64,000 nucleotides of DNA from Stagonosporopsis chrysanthemi (lineage: Eukaryota; Ascomycota; Dothideomycetes; Pleosporales; Didymellaceae): the NCBI GenBank assembly GCA_022560025.1, contig JAFISE010000007.1, positions 62,001 through 126,000 on the forward strand. Reading direction: 5' to 3'. Of this stretch, positions 10,825 through 21,700 are shown one piece after another (position 1 is the first letter of the stretch; each line of letters opens with the position of its first letter). A program made the translations under genes and the position numbers. The notes under the pieces were generated by a model. That model did no database searches, was not told where the DNA came from, and was given only the letters and a program-made list of their open reading frames with translations.

Positions 10825-12847
10825 CTACTTTGCCCTCTGCGCGGAAATCTGGTCCAGCTCACAAGAAGAGTCATCAAAATCGCCCCTTGGATCATGCTGT
10901 CTCGTTGGCTGAACAGGGCGGAGGAAAATCGGTCTCTCCTTCTCCATCCACTCTTTCCTTAAGATGTAATACCCGATGAACCATCTGAGCTGTGCCATTC
11001 CGTGTCTCACATAATCCTGAACAGGTTTGTCGAATACTGTATCAAGCTCCTCTAGCGTCAGATCCTTAGTCTCTGGCACAAACAACAGTATAAGCCACCA
11101 GCCTATGAGACACCAAACTCCGTACCATGCAAAGGCACCCGAAGGCCCCATTCCATCTTTACCGCTCATGCTTGGCCAGGTGAAAGAAACGATGAAATTG
11201 AACATCCAGTTTAGGGCTGTGACGATACCCATGCCGTAGTCACGGTTATAGAGCGGCATAGACTCGGCACTGTATACAAATGGCACAGGTCCTTCGCCGG
11301 GGGAATAGGCTATGCCGAACAGATACATGCCGACAATGGCGAGAGCGCGCCGTGAAGTGCCGTCTGGCAGCGCTACGGCAACCACCATGACGAATTGGAA
11401 CAGAGCCATGAATGGAAAAGTGAAGAGCAACAAGTTGCGGCGTCCGAAGGTGTCGATAGTCCAGGCAGCAGGAAAAGCGAATACAAAGTTGATGATCCCA
11501 AAACCCGCAGAAAGGAGGAGCGCACTCTCAGTGGACCAGTTTGCATTGTCTATCATGATTTGTGATGAATAGTAGACCGTGACGTTAACCTACCTGTAAT
11601 TAGTCAAAAAGTCCAACAATTCCTTTGGCAGACGCTTACCCCACACATCTGCTGGAGGAACATGCAGATGACTGATGCTGTCAATGCATTGCGACAACGC
11701 CTCTTGGTGAAAAGTTCCTGAAAGCGTTTGTGGTCGTGCATGATCTTCGACTCTTCTTCGAGCAAGTAGTCCATGAGGAAGAGGTCTCTTGCTGCTTGGA
11801 CTTTCGAATTGCGGAGGCTTCGGAGACCTAGAAATGCTTTCTCGTATAGGTCGGTTGCATCGGCTTTGCGTTTGCGTGCTTTGTTCAGCAAGACACGGGG
11901 AGATTCTGGGAGGGCGTATATGTAAAGAACAACCAATAACGGTAGAACCATCTACGAAAAATCAGCGCAAGCAAATGACAGCGACGTGAGAGCTCTTACC
12001 GGACTGCCTAACATCAACCGCCAGTTGAGATCGCCTGCCACTTTTGCGAATGCGACGCCCGACAGGTATCCGCACATGATACCAAAAGCGGTCCACATCT
12101 GCCACATCATGACCAAGGCACCTCGAATGTTTTCAGGGGCTGCTTCAGCCGCATATATTGGGATTGTAGCACTCTTGGGTCCGATGCCGAAGCCCAGAGC
12201 AAATCTGGCCAAGAAAAGATGCCACCATGTCCGCGAAAATGCTTGTAGCAGACACGTTATCGAGCTTATCAAGCAGGTTGTGAAGATAACACCACGACGG
12301 TCGAGGTATTTGTTTAATGGGTAGTTGAGGCAACATGCCAGCGCGCAGCAGAGGTATGGTGCACCGTTCACGAGACCGCGTAGTCCAGTGCTGTGTATGC
12401 CTAGTGTGTCGCGGAAATAAACTTGGGCCCCGTTCACCGCGGTTTGGTCCCTTGTATTCGTCAGTGAAGATACAAGAGCTAAAGATATCTTACATACCAA
12501 CCTTGGACGGCAGCACCAAGCGAGCAGCAGGCGACGAGGCCATAAAGCTTCAAAGGCTGCCTGAATCGGTCGAAACGATTGTTACTGAACTCTAATTTGA
12601 GCGCGTCGCGCTCACGGGGGAGCAGTTCCAAGCCATCGTACTTCTCACTGTCGAACAGCTTGCTTGATTGCGCCAAAGAAGCACCTTTTCGGAAGTGTTC
12701 GCTGTATTCTGTCAAGCCAGACTTGATAATGAAGGCGTCAGCACAATCCAGCACTTGCTTGTGTGACCAGGTCGTGAATGGATTGACTAGGCGTCGGTCG
12801 GTCTGTTCCTCGGTTGTGATTTCAACATGATTCCCGTGCCTATTCAT
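10825..12847 (-). CDS. MFS sugar (hexose/disaccharide-type) transporter
   Basis: Twelve-helix sugar:proton symporter family, 625 aa. Exons on the minus strand: 12847-12498, 12450-12000, 11951-11640 and 11589-10825, with introns of 47-50 nt. It has a hydrophilic N-terminus of about 100 aa. Sugar-porter signatures include the opening GWDQTAVNGAQ, a loop motif around NKYLDRRGV, ARFALGFGIGPKSATIPIYAAE, FLQQMCGVNV and the PETKDLTLEEL sequence after the twelfth helix. The start is the first in-frame ATG; the frame opens 30 nt earlier at a TTG. The C-terminus ends in a charged tail. It is convergent with the propeller gene and close to the regulator, consistent with uptake of sugar released by the secreted hydrolases, which is inference. 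Confidence 0.92.
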
Positions 12848-13536
12848 CGTGTCGGAGGTCGAGATCAAGAATGTCAATCGCAGCCAACAAGGAATCGGAT
12901 CTTCAAAGGTTGTCTACATTAATGATATGTGCTGCTGCCGTCTTCCCCGCTCCTGTGGCTTGATGCATGTATCGGGTGGAGAAAAGGCGACAAGGCAGAG
13001 GGACCTTGCCACAGCTCCAGCATCAAGTAGGGCAGCCGGTGAGCGCAGACGGCTTGGCAATACAGAGAGCTGACTTTAGTACAGCCTCAATGTCGCTTTT
13101 TCGAAGGAGATTGGCTCGTCATATTGCACGCGAAGTTTGTGTGGGGGCTGATGCGCTTTCAGCCTTGTGAAGCCTCTACATGGATTGCATGTTGAGGGGC
13201 TGTGTTGCACAAGTTCCCGGTTGGTAGGCATTGTGACATCATCTTACTGTATGGTTGAACACGAATGCCTGTAGCCTGGTGTACAGGGTCAGCCCCAGAT
13301 GTTCTCGATCTGTCGTTCATGATGGAGGTTGAAAGCGCGAAGGGTGCCTGCCGCGCCTGTGCCCCCGCCTCCGCCTCCGCAAGGGTAGCCTTGCAGCCCC
13401 AAAGACGACATGCCGACAAGCGCACTCTCCTACCTTCATCTCAACTCTAGCACTCTCACTTGTCAACACTAGGTCCCGTTCTTCGTTCGAATTGCTCGCC
13501 ATCTGAGATGTCTGCGTTGAACGTCACGGCAGCAAC
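12848..13536. promoter_or_regulatory. Divergent promoter region, sugar transporter / kinase
   Basis: This 689-bp gap separates divergent start codons. It contains a short upstream ORF at 13508-13585 that overlaps the kinase start in another frame. No other coding feature is recognisable. Confidence 0.5.
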
Positions 13537-13585
13537 ATGGGCTCCGCGCGCAGAGTGGCCGAGGAGAGCATCGACCACTTGATCC
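13508..13585 (+). promoter_or_regulatory. Upstream ORF overlapping the kinase start codon
   Basis: An ATG at 13508 opens a 25-codon frame ending in TGA at 13585. It overlaps the kinase ATG (13537) in a different frame. If it lies within the transcript leader, scanning ribosomes would meet it first and kinase translation would need leaky scanning. The transcription start is unknown. Confidence 0.4.
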
Positions 13586-16500
13586 CACCACCACCTGTTG
13601 ACAAGTACCTCGACGAAAGGATCGTCACGTTGATTCGCAAGCATCTCAGGCGACATGAGTTTTTCAGGCCCTGGTGGGATAGCCCTCGTCTGTATGCATT
13701 GCTGCGAATGCTGCAGTGCGATGAAAGCACTGTGTTGCGGTTTCAAAATGCCTCTATCAACGACTTCTGGTTACCCATCGACGAGGCAACCTTTAATGCC
13801 GTCGGAACAACTGTCGATTGGGATGATTTCAGACGCATGCAGCGGCATATTCTCACCAACCACGAGCTCATGAGCGAGGGGGAGCTGCTTGCGACGCCTG
13901 ATGTGCATCGACACCTCGAATACGACGACTATTTCGAAGAAGGAAAGCATCTTGGGGCAGGAACCTCTGCACGAGTGTTTCAGGTGCAGCATATCTCCTT
14001 AGACAACCGAAAAGGCGGTTTCTACGCCTGTAAGCGAGCAACACGCGGACAAGGCAAAAAGCAGCGAGAACGAATACAACTCTTCATCAAAGAGTTGGAA
14101 ATCTTGCGACGTATCAAACATCCACACTCAGTACGGCTAGTAACAAGCTATACCGACACTTTCAACTTTGCTCTCATTTTATCTCCAGTGGCCGATGAGT
14201 CGCTCAAGGAGATGCTGGAGGGCGCGACGGCGCCCCTCCCGGAGCCTGACAGGATGCTGCTGCTCCAGTCGTTTGCATGCCTGATATCGGCGTTGTCGTA
14301 TCTGCATACAGAGGGCATTCGTCATAAAGATATCAAACCAAGCAATATAGTTATTAGCAAAGGTCGAGTTTATCTTTGTGATTTCGGTGTTTCAAACGAC
14401 TGGACCGGCAGTGATCCTATCACGGAAGGACCGACGCATCGCACACCTGGGTATTGCGCGCCAGAAGTATCAAACTATGATAAAAGAACCGATGCGCAGG
14501 ACGTCTGGTCCATGGGCCGGGTTTTCTGCGAGATCTTCACTGTCACGGCAGGCAGAACATTGGACATTATGCTGCAGTACATTGGTGGCGATCTGTCCAG
14601 TATATACAAAGATGAAGGCTCCAAAGCAATGAACAAGTGGATATCGGATTTGGACATCGACGATGCTGCAATACAGTCGGTGTTCCTGCGCCAAATCATA
14701 CAACGAATGGTACGAATGCAGATGTGCTCCTCGTGGCCATCGCTGACAATAGCTAGATGGCCATTGAAACAGCCGCACGACCTAAAGCGAAGCAGCTGCT
14801 GACCGAATTTGGCACGAGCTGGTCGTATGTCGGAGAATGCTGTCAAGAAAGTTACGGGCGCGTGGGCTTTTCAATCCCAACTAGACCACTTAGCCAGCGT
14901 AGTTCTCCACAACGAACGTCTCGCAGCCTTCTACAACACATTCCGACGCAAAGTTCCTCTCAGCAGCTTGCAGTCCCGTCGAGTCTTGTCAACGACGACC
15001 GCGACTTAACCTTCCCTCCCGACATCCGAATACTACCCCAGCGGCTAGTAGATCAAGATATTGCACAAGCAGCTGCAGCTTACGATTTTCCATCCGATAT
15101 CTCACTCTATAGGCAGTCCTCCGTAGGCGACCATCGCATAAGCGTCGGACACTCTTCTGCGGACTGGTCCTCTGGCTCGGCGATGTCTCCACACCAAACT
15201 CCACGTGTTTCTTCCGTGAGCCACATCGACCGCCGAACCAGCTTCGGGGCTTCCTCCACACTGTCGCATCAGCTCGTGAGATGCTCAGTCGGCCCAGTGC
15301 AGTCACTGCAGCCGAAATCTGTCCACCCTTCCGTCGCATGCAACTGTGCTCCAAGGCAAAACCGACATCGATTGCGTGAACGTCTCGTTCTCAGCTCCAC
15401 AGGCGTCGACCTCTCCATCAACGTCGAACAGCCCACAATCGAGACTACAGACTGCAGTCTCCGCCAGAGCGTGCTGCATGTGTACGAATCGTATTCACGG
15501 CAAAGCAATGATACATACAGAGTTTGGCTCAAGACGCGTCGACTGGTTGTCAGCCAATCATCTAGTATTACAGACCCCCCGCGATGTTACTCGTTCTGGT
15601 TACCCTTGACCGACATTGCATCTACGGTTGACGAGAACAGGTTGACGCTGAGATGGTCTGATTGCAACCAATGGCGAACCAGTCCCTTGAGAAACAACAA
15701 GCAGAGCTGCGACTGCATTTATGACCCTGAGAGCCTCAACAATGGGATCACACTATGTTTTTCCGATACTGAAGCCGCTGTGGTGTTTCTCAACAATCTT
15801 TGTGCAGTCTACAGCGATTCCGATGGCGTCAAAGAATGGCGTAATGTCGAGATAGTCGATCAGCAGAGACTTCTGGCCGTCGATATACGGGATTCAGTAA
15901 GCATAGCGTACCGCATAGCATGCTTGGCCACATACAAGTCAGCTTCCTACAGTATCTTCCAAGTGTTCATACACTGGTCTGGCCTTGACTTGGACATTCA
16001 GATTGAGTCTTCTCAAGCAGACAATCAGCGCAGTATGGTCATTCGGTTTGACCAGGTTTCGACACCAAATTATATCTCCAACGTCGTCAATGAACCATGG
16101 ATTGATAAATCGAAGATAGCTCAATGCGTGGCAAGTGAATTGGTGCTTGGTGCATACTCTATGGAGTTCCCGTTTGAACCGAGTAGTCTGTCTCGGATAC
16201 CAGACGGTAAGCAGATATCGCCTAGTCTACGCACGACAATGAAGCTAACTACACAGGGGTGAGGCAAACGCTGGAGTACCTGACTGGCTGGACCATCTGC
16301 TTCTTTGCGCCCAATGTCCAGCTCGCCAAGGACAAACTCATCTGGGACACCAACTACGGCCTCTCAGACGTGATACTGTGGACACGCTCCCAGTCCACCC
16401 ACGATGCAACACCGCCAGAGGTCAAGATTACATTCCGCCATCGCCGCGCAAAACCGAACTACGTCTGGCGCTCTGCATCTGGTGAGCCCCTCTTCTCCAT

Positions 16501-16855
16501 TCCCAAACAGCCACGCTGACTGAGCTGTACAGTCGACGTCTCAACTCGCCTGTCGTTTAGCCTGACCACTGCCGAATTTGCAGTAAGTCACAAGTCCCAT
16601 GGCGACCTACTGCACACGCCCACAATGACCGCGGCCTGTAAAAAAGGCACTCCTACGCCAGGCGATAAATCGACTAAGCTCGGGCTGCAGTTCGAGCGCT
16701 CGGAGGACCTCACTGCGCTTGTGAAGGTGTTTGACGATCTACAAAAAGCTGGGAGGAGAGATTCGTTGACGAAGATGCCAACGAACAGTACCCTGGCGAG
16801 GGTTTCGAAGGACATCTTTCGCCGGCGCTCGAACACGAGTCAGTCGACGAGATGA
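13537..16855 (+). CDS. Serine/threonine protein kinase with large C-terminal region of unknown function
   Basis: Predicted protein of 1056 aa from exons 13537-14709, 14757-16206, 16257-16481 and 16533-16855 (1057 codons with stop). The kinase domain spans about 133-405: glycine loop LGAGTSARV (139-147), Lys166 in YACKRA, catalytic loop HKDIKPSN with Asp265 (HKD replaces HRD), DFG at 282-284 and APE at 308-310. It should therefore be catalytically competent. An N-terminal segment of about 130 aa with a conserved-looking tryptophan block precedes it. The remaining 600 or so residues are Ser-rich, then globular, with no domain I can name. The last intron assignments keep frame, but the C-terminal end is less certain. 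Substrate and pathway are unknown. Confidence 0.85.
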
Positions 16856-17221
16856 TGGACTGGGCTGCAATGTATGGTTGCTTCGTTCTTTTATCGTTCG
16901 CGACTTGCAGCTCGGATACACACATTCGAACTGGTACCAACTTGCCCTCATAATGCGGATACTTGAGCGAGTAAAGAAGTTTAATCTTAAAATTTGGCTA
17001 CTTCATATCCAATAACCTCCTCGAGCCTCGCACCTATCATCATTTAATCGCCCCTCAGTCACGAACGCCGAGTCATCACGATCTTTCATCAAAGCTCGCA
17101 GAGTTATGCAAGCCAAAGACAACCTAGCTAGATCTACGAGAATCATCTCCACTAAACGTACACACTATCCCACTCCTCATTGGAACACGGAGAACTACAA
17201 CCTTGCAAATGCCCACGTCCA
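16856..17221. other. Convergent intergenic region
   Basis: These 366 bp lie between the kinase stop and the methyltransferase stop. They must hold both 3' ends. The sequence is locally AT-rich around 16975-17050. Nothing else is seen. Confidence 0.4.
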
Positions 17222-17875
17222 TCAAACTCTTCTCAGTATCAACAACCGTCCCCCACCCGCATCCTTCCGATACTGATGCACCGCACTCTCCACAACCTCA
17301 CACTCACCCACTCCCACCAACCGATCTACCTCCGCCGCAAACCCCTTCTCCACCCAATGACTCTCCAAGACCGTCGCAACAACCACCCCGCCCATCTTCA
17401 CAACGCGCAAAAGCTCCCCCAGCGGCTCTGGCCCTAAGTGGCCGTGCGTAAACGTCCCACAGCACGTCAGCGCATCAAACGCCCCATCTGCAAACCCCAG
17501 CTCCTGCGTCAGGTCCGCAATGTTCAAAGCGCCATACACGCCCTTCGCGCGCGCGACCTCCAGCATCCCCGCGCTATAATCCAGCCCCACGATCTCGCGC
17601 GCGCCCAATTTGTGCAGCGAGGCGCCCACCGTCCCCGTCCCGCATCCGGCGTCTGCGATGCGCAGCCCCGCGAGGACGTGGGCGGGGTCGCCGTGCAAGT
17701 GGCTGAGCTTGAGGCCGCGCGAGACGCCTTCAGCGACGAGCTGGGGGCCGGTGAAGTCGTGCTTCAGCATGTCGGAGTCGTAGGTGGTGGCCCACTCGTC
17801 GTAGATGCGGCGGGATTCCTCTGGCGCGGCGGCGGTGAAGACGCGGTCGAGGTAGGGGGTTACCGCGTTGGCCAT
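17222..17875 (-). CDS. Small class I SAM-dependent methyltransferase (METTL27-like)
   Basis: Single-exon protein of 217 aa. The Rossmann-type SAM site is clear: motif I IADAGCGTGTVG near residues 92-103, followed by VGLDYSAGML (acidic end of strand 2), then LGFADGAFDALTCCGTF and LLRVVKMGGVVV in the usual order. The N-terminal helix region YDEWATTYDSDM resembles the Williams-Beuren region 27 (METTL27) group and related Methyltransf_11/25 proteins. The acceptor substrate cannot be deduced. Codons are strongly G/C-ending, unlike the neighbouring kinase. Confidence 0.85.
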   Translation of the reverse strand: MANAVTPYLDRVFTAAAPEESRRIYDEWATTYDSDMLKHDFTGPQLVAEGVSRGLKLSHLHGDPAHVLAGLRIADAGCGTGTVGASLHKLGAREIVGLDYSAGMLEVARAKGVYGALNIADLTQELGFADGAFDALTCCGTFTHGHLGPEPLGELLRVVKMGGVVVATVLESHWVEKGFAAEVDRLVGVGECEVVESAVHQYRKDAGGGRLLILRRV

Positions 17876-18300
17876 TGTGTTTTTGCTCCCGAGGGTGCAG
17901 GACTGTGAGAGAGTCTTGCGAATTTAAGACTGGAATTTCCATCAGCGGCTAATCCTGTGATTTTGGCTCTTGTTCGACATAAGAAGTAGATACATACTCC
18001 AGCGCGTTACGTCATCGTCGGACCCCGCTTGCAGCGTCCGAAGGACAAGGGGGAGGCGTCGCTGCGGAGCCGTAGAGCAGAAGCCGAAATCCGCTTATTG
18101 TACGCCGCGGCGGCCCCAGCACCACTGCAGTACCATACTAGCCCTCGGCTGCTGTGATCTTCCTTCAGCGGCCTTGTACGTTGATTTGGCGTCATGAAGC
18201 ACGCGCGTGAATTTCCACCCCTGAATAGCAGCTGGATAGGTGTAGAAAAAGGCAAGGCTGAACCATAAGCAGCTTATTGGTTGGGGATCAAGGAAGAGAT

Positions 18301-18340
18301 GAAGGGAGATGAAGGGAGATGAAGGGAGATGAAGGGAGAT
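18301..18340. repeat. Decamer tandem repeat (GAAGGGAGAT)x4
   Basis: Four exact copies of a 10-bp unit, with a partial degenerate copy just upstream. It is followed by a short GCACCAC duplication. Likely a minisatellite prone to length variation. Confidence 0.95.
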
Positions 18341-18451
18341 GGCACGCACCACGCACCACGCGACACAGTGATTGAGTGAGTGCGTGAACGAATGAAGAAA
18401 GGGGAAAGGCCGGGGAAAAACGAGGAAGTGATATGCAGCAAAGCCAAAGCC

Positions 18452-18463
18452 AAAAAAAAAAAA
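18452..18463. repeat. Poly(A) run of 12
   Basis: Uninterrupted homopolymer in intergenic DNA. Confidence 0.9.
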
Positions 18464-18535
18464 GATTTTGTCGTTTACACAACACTGTTCTCGACTATCG
18501 TCACAATTCGCGTTTTGTGCGCCGCCAGGGGGGTG

Positions 18536-18538
<3 letters not shown>

Positions 18539-18568
<30 letters not shown>
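18539..18568. repeat. (TC)n dinucleotide microsatellite
   Basis: About 15 uninterrupted TC units, followed by a T-rich tract. Confidence 0.95.
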
Positions 18569-18571
<3 letters not shown>

Positions 18572-18725
18572 CTTTCTTTTTTTGTGTACGTGTACAACGA
18601 CATGACACACGTCGTCACCTTTCCTCTCTACTCCTCTTCTCCTCTTCTCTCGCCCCGCGCTCGCCCTACGCACACCCACCCACCACCCCTCCCCTCGCGC
18701 TCAAAAAAAACAACAACAACAACCC

Positions 18726-21700
18726 CTACCTCATCCTCGGCGTGCGCCCGACCTCAGGACTCCCCGCACTGCCCCTGCGGCCCTCCCTCTCCATCAGCCT
18801 CACAGGTCTCGTACCAAGCCTGCGCTCAAAGACGCGCGCAACCACAGCCTGGACGGCGCGCTGCAAGTCAGCCGCGATCTCGGTGCCGAGCAAGCCGACG
18901 ACAAGCGGGGCAAAGACGTTGCTGAGGCGGTCAAAGTCTGCGTCGGGGAAGGAGGCGTAGCCGTCGAGGACGGAGACGACGACGGGCCGCCAGGTGACGA
19001 TGTTGCGCTGCTGCGTCTCGTCGTCGAGCTCCATGTACGACTGGATGATGTCTTCGCACAGGGGGATGAGGGCGTGTTCCGTGTCGGCGCGCGAGGCGGC
19101 GCGCTCGTCCGACGTGTCGTGGTACATGCGGAAGAGGATGGCGACGTAGACGCTTGCGGAGCCGGATTCCTGCTTCAGCAGGTTGGGGGGTTGCTTCATG
19201 AAGCCCTCGCGGAAGAGGCGCGAGCGCAGGTCGCGGTCGGCGTTGAAGCGCTTGGCGAAGTGGTAGGATTTCTTGAGCACGGCCATCAGGCGCAGCAGCT
19301 CGTGGGACGGGATGTGCGAGTAGACTGCTTCGTTGCCGAAGAGCTCTTGCACGGTTTCGATCATGAGGAGCTGGAGGACGCATTTTGTGATGATTTGGTT
19401 GAAGAAGCGGCGGCGTGCGGCGGTCACAACGACGGGAGGCTGTTGCACGTTGTCGTCGGGGCGGTAGTCTTCCAGCTCGGCCGTTTGCCGTGTGGGGAGG
19501 TCGCCGGCTGTGGCCTCGTTGATGAGCGACGGGCGGCGCGGGGCGTCCAGGCCGTTGATGCCCAGCCCGGCGGTGGAGTCTTCGGATGGGGATGTGGAGG
19601 GTTCGAGAGTAATGTTGGCGGACTCGGCGATCGACTTTGTGTCGTCGGAGGTGGTTCGCGTGCCGTTGAGGGGTGTGGAGGCGGTGCCAGAGGTTGCGGC
19701 GGAGAAGAGAGCTGTGGCTTCGGTGCGGTGGAAGAGGTCGACAAACGCCTTAACAATCTGGCTCCAGTGCTCCGGCTTGAACTTCTGCACGTTTTGGAGG
19801 ATCAACTGCTGCAGGCAATTGCTGCCGATGCGGGCCAGGGTGTCGTTCTCCTGGCAGATACAGAGCGCGAGAAGGTCGAGGAAGCGGTCGAGCATGTACT
19901 CGAGCGAGTCGAAGAAGTGGGTGAATAGCTTGATCATATTTCGGAGCGCCTGGATCATTGTCGTTGACAGCCATACCGACAGCTCCTCGTGGTTGAGAAC
20001 CTTTGTCATCTCTGACTTGGACTTTAGCACCATGAAGATGGGGTACAGCAGCTGCCGCCAGAGCATGTCCCAGAAGTCGCGCGGGAAGTTGCTCCCGTAG
20101 CTGATCAGCGTGTCAAAGAGGTAGCTCAGCGCTCGCGAGCGCACTTCCAGATCTTCGCCGGTCATGAGGACGTCGTGGAAGGCGAACAGCACGGGGAACC
20201 AGAACTGCTCCTCCTGCGTCTGGCGAGTGGGCTGCTTGGGGATCGAAGGGCCCTTCTCCGAGTCCTTGAGGTAGCCCGCGTGGGCGGAGAGCGAGCACTC
20301 GGGCGTGCGCAGCATCTTCGGTACGGAGGACTTGAGCAGCTCGATTGCCTGCAGCGACTTCTTCTGGAACTTGTAGTTCTTCGAGAACTCGGTCAGGCAG
20401 ACGATGAGATCGGCAAAGGCGCCCTGTGAGATGACCACGCCGAAGCGTGTGTTGTACACTTGGGTGACGTTCTCAAAAGCGAGGTTGACAATACCCTCTG
20501 TGTGTGGTTAGTGACTGTGTGCAATCAAGTAGTATCCAACTCACCATACGGCTCTCTTGCAGCCACGGTGAAGACGCCGAACATGGTCTTCCAGCCAGAT
20601 CTGATGTTCTCGCCGCGTGCCTGGATCATCTGAATGAGGCAGCGCAGGACCATGTCCTTGACCGAGACGACGCTGGCATTGTTGATGATGTGCTCAAAGG
20701 GCTTGAGGAAGTCTTTCTGGAACTTGAATCCAGGAAGCTCCTCAATCTCCATAAACTTCATCGACAGCTGTCGCAATGAATTGAGGGCGAAGTAGACGAC
20801 GTTGGTGTTGGTGTGACATCCAACTTCGTTGAAGTGTGCGCCCAGCACCTGCCAGATGCTGGTCCACTCGAAACGTACACGGGTCATGTTGTATCCGCTG
20901 ATCTCGACCAGCTTCTGCAGACTGTAGGTGCGCGGCGACTCGCTCTGGCCGGACGACTGGATCTCCTGCCAGCTGACCTGGACGAGGGCCTTGACAAAGT
21001 CGACAATCGCCTCACCCGACAGGTTCGCGCTGTTGGTGAAGATGCGGTCGACGCCGCGGACAATGTCTGTGGATCGACTCTCCTCCGCTACGTCTGCTGA
21101 GAACTGCACGCTGTTGACATGCGACTGCCGCCGGCGGTTGTTTGGAACATTGAGGTTCTTCTTTGACTGCGACCCCGTGCTCGACTTGAGAACATCGGGC
21201 ACTGCACGCTCATCGATACCAGCCGAGATGAGCTGGAAGCGATCTAGTTGTGAGACGCAGGTCAGAATCTCGCGCCAGGACTCCCTGAGAAGGTTGCCTT
21301 CTGTGTGCGCGACCTCGATCAATGTTTTCAGGGCCTCCATGCTCTTCGCCTTCATCTCGCTCAGGTTGTAGAGATTTGTAAAGCGTGCGAGGAAAGACAC
21401 AAAAGCCTGGCGGGCGTCGGCCAAGTCGAACAGACAGGAGATGCGGATGGCCAGCTTGATGCCCTCGATGCACAGTCGCACAATCTCGATGTTGTGGTCT
21501 TGCGCTTGGCCGGAGAGGGCCATCAAGAACGGCATCCAAGTCACCTCAAACATGGGCCCTACGTGTTTCGACGACACGGCTGGGATGTACTTGGATACAG
21601 GCATGGTGGTCGCAGTCCTGCGTTGGGCACGGAGGAGCTGCTTGTACAGCTGCTCGGTCTTGTTGGCCATTGCTTCGGAGGCTTGTGCGATGGCCTCCCT

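Larger units (their letters stand above)
17876..18725. other. Intergenic region rich in simple repeats
   Basis: This 850-bp stretch between the methyltransferase start and the sec7 stop holds the methyltransferase promoter and several simple repeats (listed separately). ORFs in it consist mainly of repeat-encoded low complexity and are not supported. Confidence 0.6.
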
